Origin: Rhabditoides inermis
Lineage: Eukaryota > Nematoda > Chromadorea > Rhabditida > Rhabditidae
Reading direction: 5' to 3'
NCBI GenBank assembly: GCA_963966185.1
Contig: CAWZYM010000410.1
Coordinates: 331,001-395,000 of the forward strand
Length of the DNA: 64,000 nt
Under the pieces are notes generated by a model. That model did not search any database. It was not told where the DNA came from and saw nothing but the letters and a program-made list of their open reading frames with translations. Shown piece by piece: positions 34,728-45,681 of the stretch. A program made the translations under genes and the position numbers. The stretch's first letter is position 1; each line of letters begins with the position of its first letter.

Positions 34728-35370
34728 ATCTTTTTGGTATCGTATCCCTTTTCATGCTTTGCTTTTCATTCATTATCTTTCTTGTGTAGTTTAGTTTTGT
34801 TTTGATGAGATAACGATGTATAATCACTGTCTAACTTTGTCGCTCCTGGGCCAAATGGACCGGGACAGTACTTTCCCACTCATGCACATACTGTCTTTTT
34901 TGCTATATATCCCCTTCTCTAATTTTTTTTATTGTTGGTAAACTCGCAATCAGAAAGTGCGCCCCCTTCCTCTTTCTCTCTTCCAGCGGTAAGAGATGCG
35001 GAGAGAGTTTTAAAAAGGGGAGAGGCAGGTCCGCGGCGCGTGCCCACCATCCGCGTGCGGCAGTTGCTGGGCGCATAGCCAAGGGCTAACTTGCTGATTC
35101 TGACTATACTCCCATGACATGCAGTTTGTATGCCTACCACATATTTATATTGTTTCTCAATGTTTATTATGATAATATATATATATGTCATCAATAAATA
35201 TGATTGAAACAATTGAATGTACATTTTTTTTCAAAAGAATCAAATGTAATTATAACATTATGTATATCTATAACACTGTACGCATTTTAAAGTCTCTGTA
35301 GATGAGTAAGATCTCATTGCAGATGAGTAAAAACTGTACTAACAACACTTCTCATGAAGTCAATGTCTAT
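34728..35370 (+). other. 3' flank of the RPA-like gene
   Basis: Contains the poly(A) signal at 35,193-35,198. A GC-rich island at about 34,970-35,100 (GCGGCGCGTGCCCACC, then GGGCGCATAGCC) is unexplained; it could be structured RNA or a decayed repeat. Confidence 0.4.
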
Positions 35371-35374
35371 TTGA

Positions 35375-35509
35375 ATGCTCTCTCCCCCTCTCTCTTTTCT
35401 CTCATTTCTCTCTTTCCTTCCCCTCTTTCCTCTCTCTCTGTTTTCCGTCTCTCTCTCTCTCTCTCCTCTCTCTCTCCCCCCCCCTCTCTCTCCCTCCCTC
35501 TTTCTCCCT

Positions 35510-35554
<45 letters not shown>

Positions 35555-35560
35555 CTCTCC
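35375..35560 (+). repeat. (CT)n microsatellite
   Basis: CT-rich tract; frames through it are artefacts. Confidence 0.95.
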
Positions 35561-35869
35561 ACAAACATGTTAGTATGTGCGTGTTGTTTTATTTCATGTT
35601 GTTTTAAAATTTTAGAATCTGCCGAAGAATCAGCGAAACATCAAATGACAAACAGAGAACGAGAAAGACTCCGACGACAATCAGATTCCGAAGATGACTA
35701 AGAACTTTAAAAAAATTGCTTCTCCCTATTAGTTAATATAATTACTTTTAGAATGAAGAGACTATGTAGGGAAAATGAAAACTGCTGACGCTAATTTATT
35801 AAAAAAAAACTCCGGGAAAAGAGTGAGCTGGGCCCGATGAGGTCAAACTGTGCGCTCTAATCAAACTGT

Positions 35870-35950
35870 TGGCGCTTCAATCTAGTGGGGCACGCGCTCG
35901 CGAAAAGAAAAAGAGAAAGAGAATGAGGGAGAGAAAGAGGGAGAAAGAGT

Positions 35951-35986
<36 letters not shown>

Positions 35987-35990
35987 TTAT
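35870..35990 (+). repeat. CTAGTGGGG block, copy 3, plus GA tract
   Basis: TCAATCTAGTGGGGCACGCG (CTAG 35,882-35,885) followed by the same AAAAGAAAAAGAGAAAGAG run as copy 2, then directly by module DNA. The upstream part of the repeat is absent here. Confidence 0.7.
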
Positions 35991-36510
35991 GCTAATTTCC
36001 ATTATTTTATCGATTTTTTGAAATTTATTTATTTTTTTGAATTTTCACTTTTTAATTACTCAGAAACACTCTAAAATCGATAACTCAGGTATTTTTTAGG
36101 TAGAAGGTTCATACTTGGTACATATTACAAATAAATAATTACAATTTTTTACAAATAAATAATTACGATTTTTTAGATAATAAACTTAGGTAAACAAGTA
36201 AACAAAAAAGTAAACAACTCCAAATCTCTTGATTTCGATGTCTAATCGATACTAGACCAGTCGGAGAGTTACAAAGTAGTGTTTACAAGTCACGTAAACA
36301 AGTAAACAAAAATGTAAACAACTTTAAAACTTGAGATTACGAAGTCTGATGTGCACTAGAACCATAGTAGAGTTCAGATTTTATGTTTTGATGATTTGAC
36401 GCGCAGAGGCGAGCGCGCCGAAGGCGCGCGAGCCTCGGAGCGCAGTGCGGCGGCGAAGCCGCCGCCACTAGCGGGCCGGAGGCGAGCGAAGCGAGCCTCC
36501 GGCCCGCTAG
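35991..36510 (+). mobile_element. CTAG-hairpin module, 5'-truncated
   Basis: Right part of an about 2-kb module. GTAAACA repeats lead to three hairpins: GCGCGCC-GAA-GGCGCGC, GCGGCGGC-GAA-GCCGCCGC, and the terminal 43-nt hairpin at 36,468-36,510 with CTAG at both ends. Confidence 0.75.
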
Positions 36511-38810
36511 TCGCCCTGGCTGGGCTATATAAAATTTGCTATGGTCGTTGTCTGTCTGGATGTCCGGGCACATAACTCAAGTCACACTGCACATTCACAG
36601 CTCAAACTCTAAACTTAACTTTCTGTTGGTGACCGCATGCAATCGTTTCATTTTCACACTCACACCTTTACGTACCGTATGACTTTACTAACAACTTGAC
36701 ATAGCCTGAAAAACTTTTCACCCATATGCTCAGTCCATGTTTTAAGATGTGAATCACATACTTTAAACTTAGACTTAGCACACTATCATGACTTGACACA
36801 CGTCACTAGGACTCATTCCGATAACTCCTTATATGGGTTTATATAGAATTTCCAAAATTTCAGAAGGACATAACTCAATACTGAAGAATTTTTTCACACT
36901 CAAACTACAAACTTAAGATCAACTAATCACTCTTAACAGACACACATTAGCATAGGTTTCTTTCTAATTTCCTTAAATGGGTTCACTAACAACTCGGTCC
37001 ACTTTTATGTGAACCTACCTTCAAACTTCATATTTTGTCATGAAACTTGCACAGTAACATGAAACATGCATGTTATTCACAGTTTTACAGTTTCATTTCG
37101 AAAAACCAGTTCAAAAAAGTTTTACAGCATTTTTCATTTTCTGACAGGATCAATCACGTAAGATGCAAAACGCAAAAACCTTGAATATGTTTGTTTGTTT
37201 TGAAGACTAAAATTTCAAACTTCACCTGATGATAGAAGACACTTGGCCGTTCACACCATTTCAATTTCAAATGAAATACTCATTCCGTTTTCGAAATATA
37301 AATATTCAAATTTTCGTAGAAATTTTACATTTTTGATCATAACTTTTTTCTTTTTCAATATTAATTTTTCAAATTTTTATGGTAAATCACTCTCTATGAC
37401 ACAATCAACACAAACACGTTTGCTCAACTCTATTACTGAAAATAAAAATCATATTTCATGATTCACTAGATCAACTACAATCTTTTACTATATAAAAGTT
37501 GAGGCCTGGATTTTACACAGTAATTCATAACTCAAAAACTAATATTTACTGACAAAGTTTCAGATTTTTCGCTTCACTGTAGAAGGATTTCACTTTTTCA
37601 AAAAACCTTGATTGTCAACTAAATGTGGCTCATTTTTGCAGTTGAGCATATTGACCGCTGACAGGATCAATCAGGCAAGATGCAAAACGTAAAATACAGT
37701 ACAACTATGTTTCAACTTCTTAGAAAAATGATTAATTAGCTCATCCCTTGCACCAATGACACCTTAGGTCCTGAGTACCTGCCAGGTACCGTCTCACCTG
37801 TCGCCTCTCATCTGTCACCTGAGATAAATTAGCATAAAAACTTCAAATTTCACTTTACGACCCTGTAACTTTCGTCTAGATGAGAGTTGACACCTGGATT
37901 TTCCTTTTTAAGTATCACTACCGTAATACATTTATTCATGAATTATTTCAGATTTTTAATAAATGTTTCAATTTTAGTTTTTTTTTCAATTTTCGTTTGT
38001 TTAATACTGAAAATTGTACTAAAATTTATATCTCGGTTGGTTTTCAAGGTAGAAGGTTCAAACTTAGTACAGATAACAAGAGAACAAGTTCAATTTTTTT
38101 GGTAAACAACAACAGTAAACAAGTAAATAAACAAGTAAACAACTCCAAATCTTCTGATTTTGATGTCTAATCGATACTAAATCAATCGGAAAGTTACAAA
38201 GTAGTGTTTACCAGTTAGGTAAACAAATAAACAAAATAGTAAACAACTCCAATACTTGAGATTTCGATGTCTGATGTGTACTAGACCCCTTGGGGCCGGG
38301 TTGGCCAAGTGGATAGCGTCACAGCTTGCTAAGTGAACGGTCGCTGGTTCGATTCCCCTCGCGGGCAAATGTTCTACCGAATTCCACTACCTCCCGGTGG
38401 GGCGCGTGAACCCACTCTCACCCTCTGAGAGCCCTACCATCGGCGGCGGCAGTCTTTCAAGATCTTCTACCACGCCTCGCATCCGGAACTGGTCACTTCG
38501 CGATGTTCACGCCCATCTACCATGAACAGTCAGGACTCGCGCCGCACTGTTCCAGCCAAGGAGCCCCAATACCCCACTGTAGGATTGTGTGAGCTTCCAG
38601 ATAACCCATCATGCTACCATTGTATGTACATGTCGGAATCAGGCTGATAAACAAACTAGACCCATAGGAGAGTTCAGATTTGAAGTTTTGATGGGTTGAC
38701 GCGAAGAGGCGAGCGCGCCGAAGGCGCGCGAGCCTCGGAGCGCAGTGCGGCGGCGAAGCCGCCGCCACTAGCGGGCCGGAGGCGAGCGAAGCGAGCCTCC
38801 GGCCCGCTAG
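36511..38810 (+). mobile_element. CTAG-hairpin module (2.3 kb, carrying a SINE)
   Basis: Starts TCGCCCTGGCTGGG, CTATATAAAATTTGCTATGG and ends at the hairpin 38,768-38,810. Internal landmarks are CCTTATATGG (36,829), a second CArG-like CCTTAAATGG (36,971), CTGACAGGATCAATCA at 37,141 and 37,658, an ACCTG cluster near 37,775-37,825, and GTAAACA repeats from 38,100. Without the SINE (38,289-38,654) and one copy of its 9-bp target duplication, the unit is about 1.93 kb, as in its neighbours. Confidence 0.8.
38289..38654 (+). mobile_element. tRNA-derived SINE with target-site duplication
   Basis: 366 bp with A box TGGCCAAGTGGATAGCG and B box GGTTCGATTCC, a unique body and a short AC-rich end. ACTAGACCC flanks it on both sides (38,280-38,288 and 38,655-38,663). 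The sister module at about 45,526-45,540 shows the unoccupied site TACTAGACCCATAGG. Confidence 0.85.
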
Positions 38811-39766
38811 TCACCCGCCCACCCCCTATAAATTATGCTATGGTGTTTGTTTGTCTGTCCGCAGTTGTATCTCATGTTGTAGTTATCGTTGGGGGTTGAG
38901 GTATGGAAATTAGATCCTAGGTGGTCCTGGTATGCAATCGTTTACCTGGCGTCCTGATCTGACTATTCCTTATATGGGTTCTCCCTGGAAAATTTGCATA
39001 TCTGAGAACATAGAATATGCGAGATGGCCAGTTCTATGTAAACTATTGTTAGTTTTAGAGCTATTGAGATGCCCTTTTAGGGTTAAGGTACTGTAGGGTC
39101 GGTGATTTAAATTTTAATTGATGACCTCATTTGCATAATTCCAAATATGGTAATGTTGTATCTCGGTCAGTTTTAATGCCAAACAGTCCAAACTTGGTAT
39201 GTGACCTGGAGGCAAGTCAGCGATGTTGTTGTTTACATGTTTGTCAACAAGTAAACAACTTTGTAAACAAATTTAAAGTTTGTTTTGAAGGTGTCTAAGA
39301 TGTAGTACACCAAGAGGCGAGTTCCAATATGTTGTTTACAGATGAAGTAAACAAGTAAACAACTTTGTAAACAACCTGAAAATGTGTTTTGAAGATGTCA
39401 AATGTTTAGTAACATTATTGGTGAGTTCGAAAATGTTGTTTACAGATGTTCTAAACAAGTAAACAAGTATGTAAACAACCTGAAAACGTGTTTGAAAGGT
39501 GTATAACGTGTAGTAGACTTACAGGTGAGTTCAAAAATGTTGTTTACATGAAGTGTAAACAAGTAAACAAATTTGTAAACAACGTTCAATTGTCTTCATT
39601 TTTGATGTTTTGTGTTGTAATGTACTTTTTAGTAGGATTACAGGTTTGGGGACAGATTTTAGTTAAGAAATTAGATTTGAGTGATGATTTCAGTTTTGAT
39701 GTTTGAGTGGTGAGGCCGCCGAAGGCGGCCCTAGCCCGAGCGGCGCGCCAGCGCCGCTCGGGCTAG
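38811..39766 (+). mobile_element. CTAG-hairpin module, second subtype (956 bp)
   Basis: Close relative of 6,960-7,907. It starts TCACCCGCCCACCCCCTATAA, has ATTTGCAT at 39,129-39,136 and CCAAATATGG at 39,141-39,150, and ends in the perfect 36-nt hairpin 39,731-39,766. Unlike its relative its left junction is TCAC rather than TTCA. Confidence 0.8.
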
Positions 39767-41737
39767 TCGCCCCGGCTGGGGCTATATAAAATTTGCTATG
39801 GTCCTTGTTTGTTTGTCTGTCCGGGCACGCAGCTCAGTGACCATTGCACCATCGAAGTTCATACTGTAAACTTAACATTGTTCTTGTTACCGCATGCAAT
39901 CGTGTCTTTTTCATAAGCTTACCTCTACTTACCGTATGACTTTACTAAGAACTTGACATAGCCTGAAAAAAATTTCACCCATATGCTCAGTCCATGTTTC
40001 AAGATACGGGTCTCATACTCTAAACTTAAAATTGGCACACTATATTGACTTGACACACGTCACTAGAACTCATTCCGATAACTCCTTATATGGGTTTATA
40101 TAGAATTTCCAAAATTTCAGAGGAACATAACTCAAGACTGAAGAGACATTTCACACTCAAACTACAAACTTAAGATCAACTAATCACTCTTAACAGACAC
40201 ACGTTAACATAGGTCCCTATCTCATTTCCTTAAATGAGTTCACTAACAACTCGGTCCACTTCTATGTAAACCTACCTTCAAACCTAATATTTTGTCATGA
40301 AACTTGCAAAGTAACATGACCCATGCATGTTATTTACAGTTTTACAGTTTCATTTTGAAATACCAGTTCAAAAAAGTTTTACAGCATTTTTCATTTTCTG
40401 ACAGGATCAATCACGTAAGATGCAAAACGCAAAAACCTTGAATATCTTTGTTAGTTTTGAAGTCTAAAATTTCAAACTTTTGCTGAACATAGAAGACAAT
40501 TGGCCGTTCACACCATTTCAATTTCAAGTGAAACACTCGTTCCGTTTTTAAAATATAATTATTCAAATTTTCGTCGAAATTTTATATTTTTGATTATTAC
40601 TTCTTTCATATTCAATATTAATTTTTCATATTTTTATGGTAAATCAGTCTCTATGACACCATTAACATAAACATTTATGCTCAACTCTATTACTGAAATT
40701 AAAAATCATATTTCATGTTTCACTAGATCAACTACAATCTCTTACTATATGAGAGTTGAGACCTGCATTTTGCAATTTAATTCATAACTCAAAAACTAAT
40801 ATTTAATGACAGAGATTCAGATTTTTAGCTTCACTGTAGAAGGATTTGACTTTTTCAAAAAACCTCGATTTTCAACTAAATGTGGCTCATTTTTGCAGTT
40901 GAGCATATGACCGCTGACAGGATCAATCAGGTAAGATGCAAAACGTAAAATACGGTACATGTATGTTTCAACTTTTTAGAAAATTTTATTTTTAATTCTC
41001 TCATCCCTTTCACCAATGACACCTTTGGTCCAGAGTACCTGTCAGGTACCCTCACACCTGTCGTTGCTCACCTGTCACCTGAGATAAATTAGCATAAACA
41101 TCAAATTTCACCTTAGAGACCCGTAACTTTCTTTCAGATGAGAGTTCACAACTGGATTTTGTTATTTATTTATCACTACCGTGACACCTTTATTCATTAA
41201 TTAATTTAGATTTCTATATAATTTTTGAAATTTAATTAATATTTAAAATTTCACCTTTTTACTCAGAAATAATCTAAAATGTATAACTCGGTTAGTTTTC
41301 AAGGTAGTGGACTCATACTTGGTACAGGTAACAAGTAAATAAATACAAAATTTCAAGTTAACAAACTTACGTAAACAAGTAAACAAAAAAGTAAACAATT
41401 CCAAATCTCTTTATTTTGATATCTAATTAATACTAAACCTGCAGGAGAGTTCAAAGGTACTGTTTACGACAGGTAAACAAGTAAACAAAAATGTAAACAA
41501 TTATAAAACTTGAGATTTCGAGGTTTGATGTGTACTAAAGCCATAGTACTCCGAAACTTGAGATTTCGATGTCTGATGTGTACTAGAGCCATAGTAGAGT
41601 TCAGATTTGAAATTTTGATGATTTGACGCGGAGAGGCGAGCGCGCCGAAGGCGCGCGAGCCTTGGAGCGCAGTGCGGCGGCGAAGCCGCCGCCACTAGCG
41701 GGCCGGAGGCGAGCGAAGCGAGCCTCCGGCCCGCTAG
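39767..41737 (+). mobile_element. CTAG-hairpin module (1,971 bp)
   Basis: TCGCCCCGGCTGGGG start, terminal hairpin 41,695-41,737. Same internal order as 36,511-38,810: CTGACAGGATCAATCA at 40,399 and 40,914. A short internal duplication lies near 41,545-41,595. Confidence 0.85.
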
Positions 41738-43659
41738 TCGCCCTGGCAGGGCTATATAAAATTTGCTATGGTCCTTGTTTGTCTGTTGGTCACACCATAT
41801 AGCTCAGTGACTATTACACCTACACAGCTCATACTCTAAACTTAACATTCTTATGTTGACCGCATGCAATCGTTTCATTTTCACACACACACCTCTACTT
41901 ACCGTATGACTTTACTAACAACTTGACATAGCCTGAAAAACTTTTCACCCATATGCTCAGTCCATGTTTCAAGATGTGACTTTCATACTGTAAACTTAGA
42001 CTTAGCACGCTATATTGACTTGACACACGTCACTAGGACTCATTCCGATAATTCCTTATATGGGTTTATATAGAATTTTCAAAATTTCAGAAGGACATAA
42101 CTCAAGACTGAAGAAACATTTCACACTCAAACTACAAACCTTATATCAACTAATCACTCCTAACAGACACACATTAGCATAGGTTCCTAAATCATTTCCT
42201 TAAAAGGGTTCACTAACAACTCGGTCCACTTCTATGTAAACCTACCTTCAAACTTCATATTTTGTCATGAAACTTGCACAGTAACAAGAAACATGCATGT
42301 TATTCACAGTTTCACAGTTTCATTTTCAAATACCAGTTCAAAAAAGTTTTACACAGTTTTTCATTTTCTGACAGGATCAATCACGTAAGATGCAAAACGC
42401 AAAAACCTTGAATATCTCTGTTAGTTTTGAAGACTAAAAATTCAAACTTCAGCTGATGATAGAAGACACTTGGCCGTTCACACCATTTCAATTTCAAATA
42501 AAAAACTTATTCCGTTTTCAAAATATAAATATTAAAAATTTCGTGAAAATTTTACATTTTTGATCATAACTTCTTTCGTTTTCAATATTAATTTTTCAAA
42601 TTTATATGGTAAATTACTTTCTATGACACAATCAACACAAACACGTATGCTCAACCTTAATACTGAAAATAAAAATCATATTTCATGATTCACTAGATCA
42701 ACTACAATCCCTTACTATATAAAAGTTGAGACCTGGATTTTGCACAGTAATTCATAACTCAAAAACTAATATTTACTGACAAACTTTCAGATTTTTCGCT
42801 TCACTGTAGAAGGATTTCACTTTTTCAAAAAACCTTGATTTTCAACAAAATGTGGCTCATTTTTTCAGTTGAGCATATTGACCGCTGACAGGATCAATCA
42901 GGCAAGATGCAAAACGTAAAATACAGTAGATCTAAGTTTCAACTTCTTAGAAAAACTATTTTTTATTCTCTCATTCCTTTCACCAATGACACCTTAGGTC
43001 CTGAGTACCTGCCAGGTACCGTCTCACCTGTCGCCTCTCATCTGTCACCTGGAATAAATTAGCATAAACTTCAAATTTCACTTTACGACCCTGTAACTTT
43101 CGTCTAGATGAGAGTTGACACCTGGATTTTTCTATTTAATTATCACTACCGTATTCCCTTATTCATGAATTATTTCAGATTTTTTATTTATGTTTCAATT
43201 TTATTTAATTTTCCAATATTCGTATTTTTTTAAATAGTGAAAAATGTTCTAAAATTAATATCGCGGTTGTTTTTCAAGATAAAAGGTCCATAACTGGTAC
43301 AAGTAACAAATAAATAATTACAATATTTAGGTAAACAATTTTGGTAAACTAGTAAACAAAGTTGTAAACAACTCTAAAACTATAGAGTTTGATATCTAAA
43401 GTGTACTAGACTTGATGGAGAGTTCATATCAGATGTTTACAAGTCAGGTAAACAAGTAAACAAAAACGCAAACAACTCCGAAACTTGAGATTTCGATGTC
43501 TAACGTGTACTAAAGCCATAGCAGAATTCAGACATTTTGATGATTTAACGCGAAGAGGCGAGCGCGCCGAAGGCGCGCGAGCCTCGGAGCGCAGTGCGGC
43601 GGCGAAGCCGCCGCCTCTAGCGGGCCGGAGGCGAGCGAAGCGAGCCTCCGGCCCGCTAG
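41738..43659 (+). mobile_element. CTAG-hairpin module (1,922 bp)
   Basis: TCGCCCTGGCAGGG start, terminal hairpin 43,617-43,659; CTGACAGGATCAATCA at 42,369 and 42,886; CCTTAAAAGG near 42,193. Confidence 0.85.
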
Positions 43660-45681
43660 TCGCCCCGGCTGGGGCTATATAAAATTTGCTATGGTCCTTG
43701 TGTGTTTGTCTGTCCGGGCACATAACTCAAGTCACACTGCACATTCACGGCTCATACTCTAAACTTAACAGTCTTCCTGTGACAGCATGCAATCGTTTCA
43801 TTTTCACACACACACCTCTACTTACCGTATGACTTTACTAACAACTTGACATAGCCTGAAAAACTTTTCACCCATATGCTCAGTCCATGTTTCAAGATAC
43901 GGGTCTCATACTCTAAACTTAAAATTGGCACACTATATTGACTTGACACACGTCACTAGAACTCATTCCAATAACTCCTTATATGGGTTTATATAGAATT
44001 TCCAAAATTTCAGAGGAACATAACTCAAGACTGAAGAGACATTTCACACTCAAACTACAAATTTAATATCAACTAATCATTCTTAACAGACACACATTAG
44101 CATAGGTTCCTATCTAATTTCCTTAAATGGGTTCACTAACAACTCGGTTCACTTTTATGTAAACCTACCTTCAAACCTCATATTTTTTCATGAAACTTGC
44201 ACAGTAACATGAAACATGCATGTTATTCACAGTTTTTAAGTTTCGCTTCAAAAAACCAGTTCAAAAAAGTTTTACAGCATTTTTAATTTTCTGACAGGAT
44301 CAATCACGTAAGATGCAAAACGCAAAAACCTTGAATATCTTTGTTACTTTTAAAAACTAAAATTTCAAACTTCAGCTGATGATAGAAGACACTTGGCCGT
44401 TCACACCATTCAAATTTCAAGTGAAATACTCATTCCGTTTTCAAAATATAAATATTCAAATTTTCGTAGAAATTTTACATTTTTGATCATAACTTCTTTC
44501 ATTTTCAATATTATTTTTTCAAATTTTTATGATAAATCACTCTCTATGACACAATCAACACAAACACGTATGCTCAACCCTATTACTGAAAATAAAAATC
44601 ATATTTCATCATTCATTAGATCAACTGCAATCTCTTACTATCTAAGAGTTGAGACCTGGATTTTGCACCGTAATTCATAACTCAAAAACTAATATTTACT
44701 GACAAAGTTTCAGATTTTTCGCTTCACTGTGGAAGGATTTCACTTTTTCAAAAAACCTTGATTTTCAACTAAATGTGGCTCATTTTTGCAGTTGAGCATA
44801 TTGACCGCTGACAGGATCAATCAGGCAAGATGCAAAACGTAAAATACAGTAGATCTAAGTTACAAATTCTTAGAAAAACTATTTTAATTCTCTCATTCCT
44901 TTCACCAATGACACCTTAGGTCCTGAGTACCTGCCAGGTACCGTCTCACCTGTCGCCTCTCACATGTCACCTGAGATAAATTAGCATAAACTTCAAATCT
45001 CACTTTACGACCCTGTAACTTTCGTCTAGATGAGAGTTGGCACCTGGATTTTCCTATTTAATTATCACTACCGTAATACCTTCGTTCATGAATTATTTCA
45101 GATTTGTATTTAATGTTTGAATATTAATTAATTTTTCAATTTCCGCCTTTTTAATACTCAGAAATGTTATAAAATTTATAACTTTGTTATTTTTTGAGGT
45201 AGAAGGTTCATACTTGGTACAGGTAACAAGTAAATAATTACAATTTTTTAGGTAAACAACTCAGGTCAACAAGTAAACAAAAAAGTAAACAACTCCAAAT
45301 CTCCTGATTTTGATATCTAATCGATACTAAACCTTCATGAGAGTTTAGGTATAGTGTTTACAAGTCATGTAAACAAGTAAACAAAACTGTAAACAAGTCC
45401 GAAACTGTAGATTTTGATATCTAAAGTGTACTAGACTCAATGAAGAGTTTGTATCTGATGTTTACATGACAAGTAAACAAAGTTGTAAACAACTCCAAAA
45501 CTAGAGATTTTGATGTCTCATGTGTACTAGACCCATAGGAGAATTCAGATTTGAAGTTTTGATGAGTTAACGCGGAGAGGCGAGCGCGCCGAAGGCGCGC
45601 GAGCCTCGGAGCGCAGTGCGGCGGCGAAGCCGCCGCCACTAGCGGGCCGGAGGCGAGCGAAGCGAGCCTCCGGCCCGCTAG
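43660..45681 (+). mobile_element. CTAG-hairpin module (2,022 bp)
   Basis: TCGCCCCGGCTGGGG start, terminal hairpin 45,639-45,681; CTGACAGGATCAATCA at 44,291 and 44,808. It joins a different module type directly at TCGCCTGGGTTGG. Confidence 0.85.

Noticed and set aside
35991..45681. Regular repeats resembling a CRISPR array
   Set aside because: Eukaryotic context, repeat units of 100 bp or more with internal homology, no short uniform repeats with unique spacers and no cas genes.
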